The notes beneath the pieces are model-generated. The model did not search any database, had not been told where the DNA came from, and worked only from the letters and a program-made list of their open reading frames with translations. Position numbers and translations under genes: made by a program. Below are positions 1 through 5,553 of a DNA stretch of 5,553 bases, in pieces. Every line of letters begins with the position of its first letter. Position 1 is the stretch's first letter. The DNA is from Gammaproteobacteria bacterium (lineage in GTDB: Bacteria > Pseudomonadota > Gammaproteobacteria > Xanthomonadales > Xanthomonadaceae). Location: assembly GCA_012510865.1 (NCBI GenBank), contig JAAZHF010000349.1, positions 1-5,553 of the forward strand, given 5' to 3'.

Positions 1-231
1 CATCAGCACCGGCATGTCGTGGCCCGCCTCGCGCAGGCGCCGCAGCACTTCGCGCCCGTCCAGGCGCGGCAGCATCCAGTCGAGCACGACCGCGTCATAG
101 GCCTGGGTCGACGCGAGGTGGTAGCCGGTGGGGCCGTCGGGCGCGGCGTCGAGCACGTGCCCGCGCGCCTCGAAATAATCGAAGAGGTTGGCGACCAGGC
201 TCTGGTTGTCTTCCACGACCAGCAGGCGCAT
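1..231 (-). CDS. OmpR/PhoB-family response regulator, N-terminal part (gene runs off the left edge)
   Basis: Read on the minus strand, ATG at 231-229 opens a frame of 77 codons that continues past base 1. It begins MRLLVVEDNQSLVANLFDYF, the opening of a CheY-like receiver domain. The acidic pocket is E7-D8. The phospho-acceptor is D51, in VVLDWMLPRLDGREVL, and the segment ending MPVLM is the strand that normally leads to the switch Thr/Ser, just beyond the window. A good ribosome binding site, AAGGGAG (244-238), lies 6 nt before the ATG. The DNA-binding half is not visible, so the OmpR class is inferred from the receiver's resemblance to ColR/PmrA-type regulators and from the 11-bp direct repeats upstream, the kind of site that class binds. 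A sensor kinase is expected just to the left. It is divergent from the ArnT-like gene and probably regulates it, the downstream operon and itself. Receiver identity is near certain; ColR orthology is only a suggestion. Confidence 0.93.
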   Translation of the reverse strand, partial: MRLLVVEDNQSLVANLFDYFEARGHVLDAAPDGPTGYHLASTQAYDAVVLDWMLPRLDGREVLRRLREAGHDMPVLM

Positions 232-253
232 CGGGGGCTCCCTTGGAGACGGC

Positions 254-288
254 AGTCTGCGCGCCGCGACGTCGGAGCGATGTCGGAG
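254..288 (-). promoter_or_regulatory. Candidate activator box and -10 for the response regulator gene (box 1)
   Basis: On the minus strand, 288-271 reads CTCCGAC-ATCG-CTCCGAC, a perfect 7-mer direct repeat with 11-bp spacing. Eleven nt further on, CAGACT (259-254) occupies the -10 position, as expected for an activator-dependent promoter with no good -35. The box ends 39 nt before the ATG. It would give a short leader containing the AAGGGAG ribosome site. Binding by the regulator's own product is inferred. Confidence 0.6.
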
Positions 289-297
289 GCGGGCCCG

Positions 298-332
298 CTC
301 CGACGATTCTCCCACGCGCCGGCGACCAGGAT
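298..332 (+). promoter_or_regulatory. Candidate activator box and -10 for the ArnT-like gene (box 2)
   Basis: On the plus strand, 298-315 reads CTCCGAC-GATT-CTCCCAC, two copies of the 7-mer with 11-bp spacing and one mismatch. The -10-like hexamer CAGGAT (327-332) begins 12 nt after the box. The box ends 43 nt before the ATG at 359. It lies back to back with box 1, 9 nt apart and facing the other way, which makes 271-304 look like an inverted repeat. The -10 match is weak taken alone; the support is its identical placement at all three promoters. Confidence 0.55.
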
Positions 333-358
333 CGTCCCCTTGCCCCGCGACCCGGACC

Positions 359-2065
359 ATGACGCCGATGCCGCCGAACGCCGCCCGCGCACCGCTCCCG
401 CCCCGCGGGCACCTCCTGCTGGCGCTGCTGCTGTTCGCGCTCGCCGCCGGCATCGGCCTGCGCGAGCCTTCGCCGCCGGACGAGCCGCGCTTCGTCCTGT
501 CCGCCAGCGCCATGGTCGACAGCGGCGACTGGCTGGTGCCGCGCCGGGGACGCGAGTTCTACGCGGAGAAGCCGCCGGTCTTCATGTGGATGCAGGCCGC
601 CTCCTGGACGCTGGTCCGCGACTGGCGGGTCGCGTTCCTGCTGCCGTCGCTGCTCGCGGCGCTGGCGACGCTGTGGCTGGTGCAGCGCGCGGGCGCGCGG
701 CTGTGGTCGCCGCGGCACGGCGCCTGGGCCGCGGCCGCGCTCTTCGCCTGCCTGCAGTTCGGCCTGCAGGCCAAGCGCGCCCAGATCGACATGGTGCTGG
801 TGCTGATGACCACGCTGTCGCTGTGCGCGCTTCTGCGCTACCTGCTCGACGGACACCGGCGGCGCTGGCTGGCGCTGGGCCTGTTCGCCGCGGGACTGGG
901 CACCGTCACCAAGGGCGTGGGCTTCCTTCCGCTGCTGGTGCTGCTGCCGTGGCTGTGGGTGCGCCGGCGCCTGCCGCGCCGGCCCGGCGCGCGGATCGCG
1001 GGCGACGTGGCGCTCGGGGTCGCCGCCTTCGCCGCCGGCGCGGCCGTCTGGCTCGCGCCGCTGGGCGTCGCGCTGCTGCGCGATCCGGATCCGGCGCTGC
1101 ACGCATACGCGCACGAGCTGTTGTTCCGCCAGACCGGCACGCGCTACGTCAACGCCTGGCACCACGTGCAGCCGCCCTGGTACTACGCGCAGACGATCGC
1201 GACCCTTTGGCTGCCCGGCGCACTGCTGCTGCCATGGCTGCTGCCGGCCTGGTGGCGGCGCCTGCGCCGCGGCGATGCGCGCCAGGTGCTGCTGCTCGGC
1301 TGGGTCGCCCTGGTCCTGCTGTTCTTTTCGCTGAGCCCGGGCAAGCGCGAGGTCTACATCTTCCCCGCGCTGCCGGCCGCCTGCCTCGCGGCGGCGCCGC
1401 TGCTGCCGGCGCTGCTGCGGCGCCGCGGAGTGCAGTGGCTGCTGTCGGCCTGGCTGCTGCTGTGCGGGGCCCTGTTGCTGGGCGCGGCGGGCAGCGGCCT
1501 GTCCGACGCCGCCTGGGCGAGTCGGCTGGGCGAGGCCCGGGGCATCGCGCCGGCGGACCTGCGCACGCTGCTGTGGGCGCTGGGCGGGCTCGGTGCCGCG
1601 GCGTGGGCGCTGGCCGCGGCGTTCCGCGGGCGGCGCGCCGGCGCCGGGGTCCTGCTGTTCACGGCCCTGCTGTGGGCGACCTACGGGCTGGCGCTGGCGC
1701 CGGCGCTGGACGATTCGAGTTCCGGGCGCGCCTTGATGCGCACGGTGTCGGCGCGCATCGGCGCGCAGGGCGAGCTCGGCGCGATCGCCTGGCGCGAACA
1801 GCACATGCTGCAGGCCGGGCGCCCCATGCACGAGTTCGGCTTCAAGCGGCCGGTGCACGTGCAGTGGCATGGCGCCATGGAGTGGGTGGCGGCGGCGCCG
1901 GACAGGCACTGGCTCTGGATGCCGGAGTCCGCGCTGGGACCCTGCGTCGACCGCGACCGCGCGCGGATGATCGGACGTGCCAGCCGGCAGGACTGGTGGC
2001 TGGTTCCCGGCAGCGCGGTCGATCCAGGGTGCAGCGTGCCGCCGTTCGCCGCGGACTGGGATTAA
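359..2065 (+). CDS. ArnT/PMT-family (GT39/GT83) lipid-linked sugar glycosyltransferase, integral membrane
   Basis: The 568-residue protein resembles ArnT-type enzymes, which move a sugar from an undecaprenyl-phosphate donor onto lipid A (or another envelope acceptor) on the periplasmic face. After a first membrane helix (about 18-34) comes the family signature at 36-73: PPDEPRF with the acidic D41-E42, then SGDWLVP and YAEKPP. Other landmarks are QIDMVLVLM (D144), TVTKG (K185) and SLSPGKREVYIFP (K329), each matching a conserved ArnT/PMT segment. There are about a dozen hydrophobic helices, then a soluble C-terminal region from about 455. Length is close to ArnT (about 550). I chose ATG 359 because it follows the candidate promoter. 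ATG 368 is an alternative, and earlier in-frame ATGs lie inside the divergent regulator gene. Shine-Dalgarno pairing is weak (CGGA, 353-356). No other arn genes are nearby, so the transferred sugar (Ara4N, hexosamine or other) cannot be told. Confidence 0.9.
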   Translation: MTPMPPNAARAPLPPRGHLLLALLLFALAAGIGLREPSPPDEPRFVLSASAMVDSGDWLVPRRGREFYAEKPPVFMWMQAASWTLVRDWRVAFLLPSLLAALATLWLVQRAGARLWSPRHGAWAAAALFACLQFGLQAKRAQIDMVLVLMTTLSLCALLRYLLDGHRRRWLALGLFAAGLGTVTKGVGFLPLLVLLPWLWVRRRLPRRPGARIAGDVALGVAAFAAGAAVWLAPLGVALLRDPDPALHAYAHELLFRQTGTRYVNAWHHVQPPWYYAQTIATLWLPGALLLPWLLPAWWRRLRRGDARQVLLLGWVALVLLFFSLSPGKREVYIFPALPAACLAAAPLLPALLRRRGVQWLLSAWLLLCGALLLGAAGSGLSDAAWASRLGEARGIAPADLRTLLWALGGLGAAAWALAAAFRGRRAGAGVLLFTALLWATYGLALAPALDDSSSGRALMRTVSARIGAQGELGAIAWREQHMLQAGRPMHEFGFKRPVHVQWHGAMEWVAAAPDRHWLWMPESALGPCVDRDRARMIGRASRQDWWLVPGSAVDPGCSVPPFAADWD

Positions 2066-2116
2066 CGAAGCGCCAACATCGCTCCAACGGCTCTCCGACA
2101 GCGGCGCGCGAATGAT
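2062..2116 (+). promoter_or_regulatory. Candidate tandem activator array and -10 for the PAP2-eptA operon (box 3)
   Basis: CGCCAAC (2071-2077), CTCCAAC (2082-2088) and CTCCGAC (2093-2099) recur at exact 11-bp intervals. A degenerate TTAAC (2062-2066), one step earlier, overlaps the stop codon of the upstream gene. The core 2071-2088 matches box 1 at 15 of 18 positions, including an identical 10-mer ACATCGCTCC. AATGAT (2111-2116) is a fair -10 and starts 12 nt after the last repeat, as at the other two promoters. The array ends 37 nt before the ATG at 2137. This argues that the operon has its own promoter and is not only read through from the ArnT-like gene. No terminator-like hairpin is apparent in the 71-bp gap. 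Confidence 0.65.
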
Positions 2117-2136
2117 CCCGCTACCCCACGCCGTCG

Positions 2137-2847
2137 ATGCCCGCGATGCCACCTGCCGTTTCCACCATGCAGCCCACCGAAGGCGGCGCGTACGCGGGCC
2201 GCGCCTCCCGGACGTGGAGGCTGTTGCCCTGGGCACTGCTGCCGGCGGCGCTCGCGGTGCTCGCGCGGACGACGCCACTGGACGCCTCGCTTGCCGACGC
2301 GCTGTTCGCCTGGGAGGGCCACGCATGGTCCCTGCGCGACGCGGCCATCACCCGCGTCATCCTGCACGACGGCGGCCTGATGGCGTGCAGGATCGCCTGG
2401 CTGGGAGTGGTGGTGGCGTGGGCGGCCACGCACGTCGTCGACGGATTGCACAGGCATCGCCGGCGGCTGGGCCGGCTGGCGCTGTCGGTCCTCGTCGCCA
2501 CCGGCATCGTCGCCTCCCTCAAGCAGCTGACCGCCGTGCATTGCCCCTGGGACCTGGTCCGCTACGGCGGCACCGCGCTGCCGGGCGACGGCGGCGGCGC
2601 CTGCTTCCCCGCCGGCCATGCCGCCGCCGGCTATGCGTGGCTCGCGCTGGCCTTCGTCCCGTCGACGCCGGGCCGCCGCCGCCTCGGGCTGGCCACCGGG
2701 CTCGCTGCCGGGCTTGTGTTCGGCGTGGACCAGCAGCTGCGCGGCGCGCACTTCCTGTCCCATGACCTGTGGTCGGCCGCGCTGTGCTGGAGCGTGGCCG
2801 TGGCCGTGGCGGCACTGTGGCCCACGGCGGCGGAGGGCACGCCTTGA
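2137..2847 (+). CDS. PAP2-family integral membrane lipid phosphatase
   Basis: This 236-residue multi-pass membrane protein carries the three phosphatase motifs of the PAP2 superfamily in order. Motif 1 is K129-QLTAVHCPWDL, a KX6CP variant of KX6RP. Motif 2 is FPAGHA with H161. Motif 3 is QQLRGAHFLSHDLW with R202, H205, H209 and D210. Such enzymes cleave phosphate from lipids at the periplasmic side of the inner membrane; known substrates in the superfamily include undecaprenyl pyrophosphate, phosphatidylglycerol phosphate and lipid A (LpxE/LpxF/LpxT). Which applies here is not readable. Being first in an operon with an EptA-type enzyme makes a lipid A or lipid A-derived substrate plausible. 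ATG 2137 fits the promoter spacing; ATGs at 2146 and 2167 are also possible, since none has a clear ribosome site. The stop overlaps the next gene's TTG start, indicating translational coupling. Confidence 0.9.
   Translation: MPAMPPAVSTMQPTEGGAYAGRASRTWRLLPWALLPAALAVLARTTPLDASLADALFAWEGHAWSLRDAAITRVILHDGGLMACRIAWLGVVVAWAATHVVDGLHRHRRRLGRLALSVLVATGIVASLKQLTAVHCPWDLVRYGGTALPGDGGGACFPAGHAAAGYAWLALAFVPSTPGRRRLGLATGLAAGLVFGVDQQLRGAHFLSHDLWSAALCWSVAVAVAALWPTAAEGTP
2832..2837 (+). promoter_or_regulatory. Ribosome binding site GGAGGG deciding the TTG start of eptA
   Basis: GGAGGG lies inside the end of the PAP2 gene, 6 nt before TTG 2844. It is among the strongest Shine-Dalgarno matches in the window. 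It is the main reason to prefer TTG 2844 over ATG 2895. Confidence 0.7.
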
Positions 2848-4508
2848 GCGTCGTCGCACTGTCGCGGTGGCATCCGCACCAGGTCGCCTCGCGGATGCTC
2901 GCGTGGCGGCCCACCCTCTCCACCGAAGCGCTGGCGCTGTGGGCCAGCCTCTATTTCGTCCTCGCCGGCAACGTGCCGTTCTGGCGCGCGGTGTTCGCGA
3001 CCGGCGCGCTCCAGGGCGCCCCGGGGGCCTTCGCGGCGGCGTGCCTCATGGTGCTCGTCTTCGCGCTGCAGGCCTTCCTGTTCTGCGTGCTCCTGCATGG
3101 CCGCCTGGCCCGGCCGGTGCTGGCCCTGCTGCTGCTGGCCGGTGCCGCGGCCAACCACTACATGGGCGCGTACGGCATCTATTTCGACACCGACATGGTG
3201 CGCAACGTGCTCCATACCGACGTCCGCGAGGCGCGCGAGCTGCTGGCCTGGAGCCTGCTGCCGGCGCTGGTGGCGTACGCCGGCCCGCCCCTGTTCGTGC
3301 TGGCCCGCATCCGCCTGCGGCAGCGGCGACCGGCACGCGCGGCGCTGGTCCGGCTTGGTGCGCTGCTGGCCCTGGCCCTGCTCGCCGCCGGCAGTGCGCT
3401 GGCCGGCTTCCAGGACCTGTCGGCGCTGATGCGCAACCACCGGGAACTGCGCCACCTGATCACGCCCGGCAACCTGGTGGTGGCCACCGCGACCGCCGTC
3501 CGTGGCGAGGGCGCCGCGAACGGACCGCGCCGCATCCTCGGCCGCGACGCCGTGGTCGCGACGCGGCCACCCGGCGCCAGGCCACGCCTGCTGGTGCTGG
3601 TGGTGGGCGAGACCCTGCGCGCGCAGAACTGGGGCCTGAACGGATACGAACGCCAGACCACGCCACGCCTCGCCCTGTCCAGCGTGGTCAATTTCAGCGA
3701 CGTCACCGCCTGCGGCACCAGCACCGAAGTCTCGCTGCCGTGCATGTTCTCGCCCGATGGCCAGGCGGGGTACGACAAGGCTCTCCTCGCCCACTCGGAG
3801 TCGCTGCTGCATGTCCTCGACCACGCCGGGGTGCACGTGCTGTGGCGCGACAACCAGTCGGGTTGCAAGGGTGTCTGCACCGGCCTGGAGGTCGAGTCCA
3901 TGCGCGCCACCGCGGCCGGCGCCGAGTGCGCCGCGCGCGGATGCCAGGACCGGATCCTGCTCGAGGGCCTGGAGGCCGCGATCGACCGCGTCCCCGGCGA
4001 CCAGCTGATCGTGCTGCACCAGATCGGGAACCACGGGCCGGCCTACCACGCACGCACGCCCCCGGACCTGCGGCGCTTCGGCCCCACCTGCGACAGCGAC
4101 GCCCTCGGTCGCTGCCGTCGCGAGCAGGTGGTGAACAGCTACGACAACGCGGTGCTGGCGACCGACGACCTGCTCGCCGACGTCATCACCCTGCTCGCCC
4201 GCCGCCAGGACCGCGACGGCGCCCTTCTCTACGTGTCCGACCACGGTGAATCGCTGGGCGAAAACGGCCTGTACCTGCACGGCCTGCCCTGGGCGATCGC
4301 GCCGGACGCGCAGAAGAAGGTGCCGATGGTGGCCTGGCGCTCTCCTGGCCTGGCCGCGGCAGGCCGCATCGACACGGCGTGCCTGCGTGCGAAGGCCGAC
4401 GCCCCCGCGAGCCACGACCAGCTGTTCCATTCGGTGCTCGGCCTGTTCGGGGTCCGCACCGCGCTCTATCGCAGCGGCGACGACCTCTTCTCGGGATGCA
4501 GCGCATGA
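2844..4508 (+). CDS. eptA: EptA-type phosphoethanolamine-lipid A transferase
   Basis: The enzyme transfers phosphoethanolamine from phosphatidylethanolamine to lipid A phosphate on the periplasmic side, reducing negative charge and sensitivity to cationic peptides such as polymyxin. The 554-residue protein has five N-terminal membrane helices (about 27-190), with the family opening RPTLSTEALALW and the segment YFDTDMVRN. A periplasmic alkaline-phosphatase-fold domain follows. Metal and catalytic residues are in place: E256 (VVGETLRAQN), nucleophile T294 (CGTSTEVSLPCMFS), H397 (NHGPAY), D466-H467 (SDHGE) and H479 (YLHG). C290 and C300 have the spacing of the known disulfide, and paired cysteines in SGCKGVC and TCDSDALGRC match the other two. 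I preferred TTG 2844 because GGAGGG (2832-2837) sits 6 nt upstream and it forms a TTGA overlap with the PAP2 stop. The alternative is ATG 2895 (537 residues), which would leave a 47-nt gap and has no comparable ribosome site. This is a chromosomal-type family member; the membership call is firm. Confidence 0.95.
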   Translation: MSVVALSRWHPHQVASRMLAWRPTLSTEALALWASLYFVLAGNVPFWRAVFATGALQGAPGAFAAACLMVLVFALQAFLFCVLLHGRLARPVLALLLLAGAAANHYMGAYGIYFDTDMVRNVLHTDVREARELLAWSLLPALVAYAGPPLFVLARIRLRQRRPARAALVRLGALLALALLAAGSALAGFQDLSALMRNHRELRHLITPGNLVVATATAVRGEGAANGPRRILGRDAVVATRPPGARPRLLVLVVGETLRAQNWGLNGYERQTTPRLALSSVVNFSDVTACGTSTEVSLPCMFSPDGQAGYDKALLAHSESLLHVLDHAGVHVLWRDNQSGCKGVCTGLEVESMRATAAGAECAARGCQDRILLEGLEAAIDRVPGDQLIVLHQIGNHGPAYHARTPPDLRRFGPTCDSDALGRCRREQVVNSYDNAVLATDDLLADVITLLARRQDRDGALLYVSDHGESLGENGLYLHGLPWAIAPDAQKKVPMVAWRSPGLAAAGRIDTACLRAKADAPASHDQLFHSVLGLFGVRTALYRSGDDLFSGCSA

Positions 4509-5284
4509 CCATGGACCTTTCCAATCCGCGACGCGCGCTGGCGCCGGCCCTCAGCGTGGTCGTGCCCGCCTACAACGAAGCCGACAACCTCCCCGGCCTG
4601 ATCGACGAGATCGACGCCGCCCTGCGCGATGCCACCAGCTACGAGATCATCTGCGTGGACGACGCGTCCGACGACGGCACCGCCGCCACGCTGGCCGCCT
4701 GCGCCGTGGACCGGCCGCAGCTGCGCGTGCTCCGGCACCGCGCGCGCAGCGGCCAGAGCGCGGCGCTCCGCTCCGGGGTGAAGGCCGCGCGCGCCGCCTG
4801 GATCGCGACCCTCGACGGCGACGGCCAGAACGACCCCGCGGACCTGCCCCGGCTGCTGCAGGCGCGCGCCGGCGCGGCCGACGACGTCCGGCTGTTCGCC
4901 GGCTGGCGCGTCAAGCGCGAGGATTCCGCGAGCAAGCGCTGGGCGTCGCGCATCGCCAACGGCATCCGCGCCCGCCTGCTGCGCGACGCCACCCCGGACA
5001 CCGGCTGCGGCATCAAGCTGTTCGAGCGCGAGGCCTTCCTCGACCTTCCCGCGTTCGACCACATGCACCGCTTCCTGCCGGCGCTGATGCAGCGCGCCGG
5101 CTGGCGCACGCTCAGCGTGCCGGTGAACCACCGCCCGCGCCGCCACGGCCAGAGCAAGTACGACAACCTCGGCCGTGCGCTGGTCGGCATCAGCGACCTG
5201 CGCGGCGTGCTGTGGCTGCTGCGCCGCGGCACGCATGCCATCGCCGACGAACGCGTCGCGCACGACCTGGAGGTCCTGCCATGA
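4505..5284 (+). CDS. Family 2 glycosyltransferase, ArnC/DPM1-like (polyprenyl-phosphate glycosyltransferase)
   Basis: The 259-residue cytoplasmic enzyme has a GT-A fold typical of enzymes that load a sugar from a nucleotide donor onto undecaprenyl or dolichyl phosphate. Landmarks are SVVVPAYNEADNLPGL at the N-terminus (about 17-31), ICVDDASDDGT with D52-D53, and LDGDGQNDPADLP, where D104-G-D106 is the metal-binding DxD. PDTGCGIKLF and the HRFLPALMQRAGW / HGQSKYDN segments are characteristic of the DPM-like subgroup. The two C-terminal membrane helices of ArnC/GtrB appear to be missing; only a short semi-hydrophobic stretch (LRGVLWLLRR) is present near the end, so it is probably peripheral to the membrane. 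ATG 4505 forms an ATGA overlap with the eptA stop, with GGGA (4493-4496) 8 nt upstream. ATG 4496 and 4511 are in frame and possible. The sugar is unknown. Its neighbours suggest that it supplies the donor for an ArnT-like transferase. Confidence 0.92.
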   Translation: MTMDLSNPRRALAPALSVVVPAYNEADNLPGLIDEIDAALRDATSYEIICVDDASDDGTAATLAACAVDRPQLRVLRHRARSGQSAALRSGVKAARAAWIATLDGDGQNDPADLPRLLQARAGAADDVRLFAGWRVKREDSASKRWASRIANGIRARLLRDATPDTGCGIKLFEREAFLDLPAFDHMHRFLPALMQRAGWRTLSVPVNHRPRRHGQSKYDNLGRALVGISDLRGVLWLLRRGTHAIADERVAHDLEVLP

Positions 5285-5553
5285 ACGAAACCATCGCCGC
5301 CCTGGACTGGACCGGCATCGCCGTCACGCCCTGGAAGCTGATCGGGCTGTCCGGCGCACTGCTGTTCGGAGCGCGCTGGCTGGTGCAGTTCGGCGCCTCG
5401 CGCCGCGCCGGACGCGCGGTGGTGCCGAGGAGCTTCTGGATCATCAGCCTCTGCGGCAGCGCGATGACGCTGGCGTACTTCCTGTTCTCGGAAAAGCAGG
5501 ACGCCGTGGGCGTGCTGCAGAACCTGCTGCCGGCGCTGACCGCGGCCTACAGC
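5281..5553 (+). CDS. Small membrane protein with lipid-A-disaccharide-synthase N-terminal (LAB_N) domain, partial at right edge
   Basis: An open frame of 91 codons runs from ATG 5281 to the window end without a stop. It starts MNETIAALDWTGIAVTPWKL. It shows the LAB_N pattern: a helix GLSGALLFGARWLVQF (about 22-37), a basic loop SRRAGRAVVPRSFW (40-53), a second helix ISLCGSAMTLAYFLF (55-69), and then KQDAVGVLQNLLP. This domain is found fused to some lpxB products and, more often, as a stand-alone protein of about 100 residues with several helices beside lipid-linked sugar enzymes. GGAGG (5269-5273) lies 7 nt before the ATG, which overlaps the preceding stop as ATGA, so the gene is clearly part of the operon. 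Its biochemical role is not established by the sequence; a helper or flippase for the sugar-lipid is one proposal. Confidence 0.85.
   Translation, partial: MNETIAALDWTGIAVTPWKLIGLSGALLFGARWLVQFGASRRAGRAVVPRSFWIISLCGSAMTLAYFLFSEKQDAVGVLQNLLPALTAAYS

Noticed and set aside
282..304. Strong inverted repeat that could be a terminator or attenuator hairpin
   Set aside because: It has no T-run, has a loop-less GGGCCC centre, and is better explained as two divergent regulator boxes meeting head to head.
3..392. Minus-strand frame of 129 codons over the left edge
   Set aside because: It is a different frame from the receiver domain and reads as Arg/Ser/Thr-rich noise. The true gene starts at 231 with an intact receiver sequence and a ribosome site.
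19..2115. Plus-strand open frame of 698 codons overlapping the ArnT-like gene in another frame
   Set aside because: It has Ala/Arg/Gly-rich low-complexity composition, spans the regulator gene and the promoter region, and shows no motifs. It is a frame shadow.
95..2326. Long minus-strand open frame (743 codons) opposite the ArnT-like gene
   Set aside because: It is Arg/Gln/Pro-rich with no recognisable domain and lies antisense to a gene with clear family motifs. Such frames are expected in DNA of this GC content.
2631..4430. Minus-strand open frame of 599 codons opposite eptA
   Set aside because: No domain signature, and it is antisense to an EptA with all catalytic residues intact.
1..5553. 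Mobile elements, CRISPR arrays, tRNA or rRNA genes
   Set aside because: No terminal repeats, transposase or integrase motifs, regularly spaced identical repeats, or RNA gene signatures were seen. Composition looks even throughout.

Overview
This is a very GC-rich window with almost no non-coding DNA. The longest gap is 127 bp. Its gene content and protein style suggest a gammaproteobacterium of the Xanthomonadaceae/Lysobacteraceae type (Lysobacter, Luteimonas or similar). That placement is inferred from style only, since no marker gene is present.

Layout. The left edge (1-231, minus strand) holds the first 77 codons of an OmpR-type response regulator. A 127-bp divergent promoter region separates it from a plus-strand ArnT/PMT-family (GT39/GT83) membrane glycosyltransferase (359-2065). 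After a 71-bp gap comes a tightly packed plus-strand operon: a PAP2-family membrane phosphatase (2137-2847), an EptA-type phosphoethanolamine-lipid A transferase (2844-4508, probably TTG start), a soluble family-2 glycosyltransferase of the ArnC/DPM1 type (4505-5284), and the start of a small membrane protein with a lipid-A-disaccharide-synthase N-terminal (LAB_N) domain (5281 to the window edge). Every junction within the operon is a 4-base stop/start overlap.

How the genes fit together. All the enzymes act on lipids or lipid-linked sugars at the inner membrane. The most coherent reading is a regulated envelope (lipid A/LPS) remodelling locus. PAP2 would remove a lipid-linked phosphate. EptA would add phosphoethanolamine. 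The GT2 would load a sugar on undecaprenyl phosphate, the LAB_N protein might help move it across the membrane, and an ArnT-like enzyme would transfer it to the acceptor.

The most notable non-coding signal is a shared regulatory box. The 7-mer CTCCRAC recurs as direct repeats with exact 11-bp spacing in front of all three transcription units, each array pointing toward its own gene. In every case a -10-like hexamer starts 12 nt after the last repeat. This is the geometry of PhoB/OmpR-family activator sites, so the adjacent response regulator is the obvious candidate to autoregulate and to control the glycosyltransferase and the operon.
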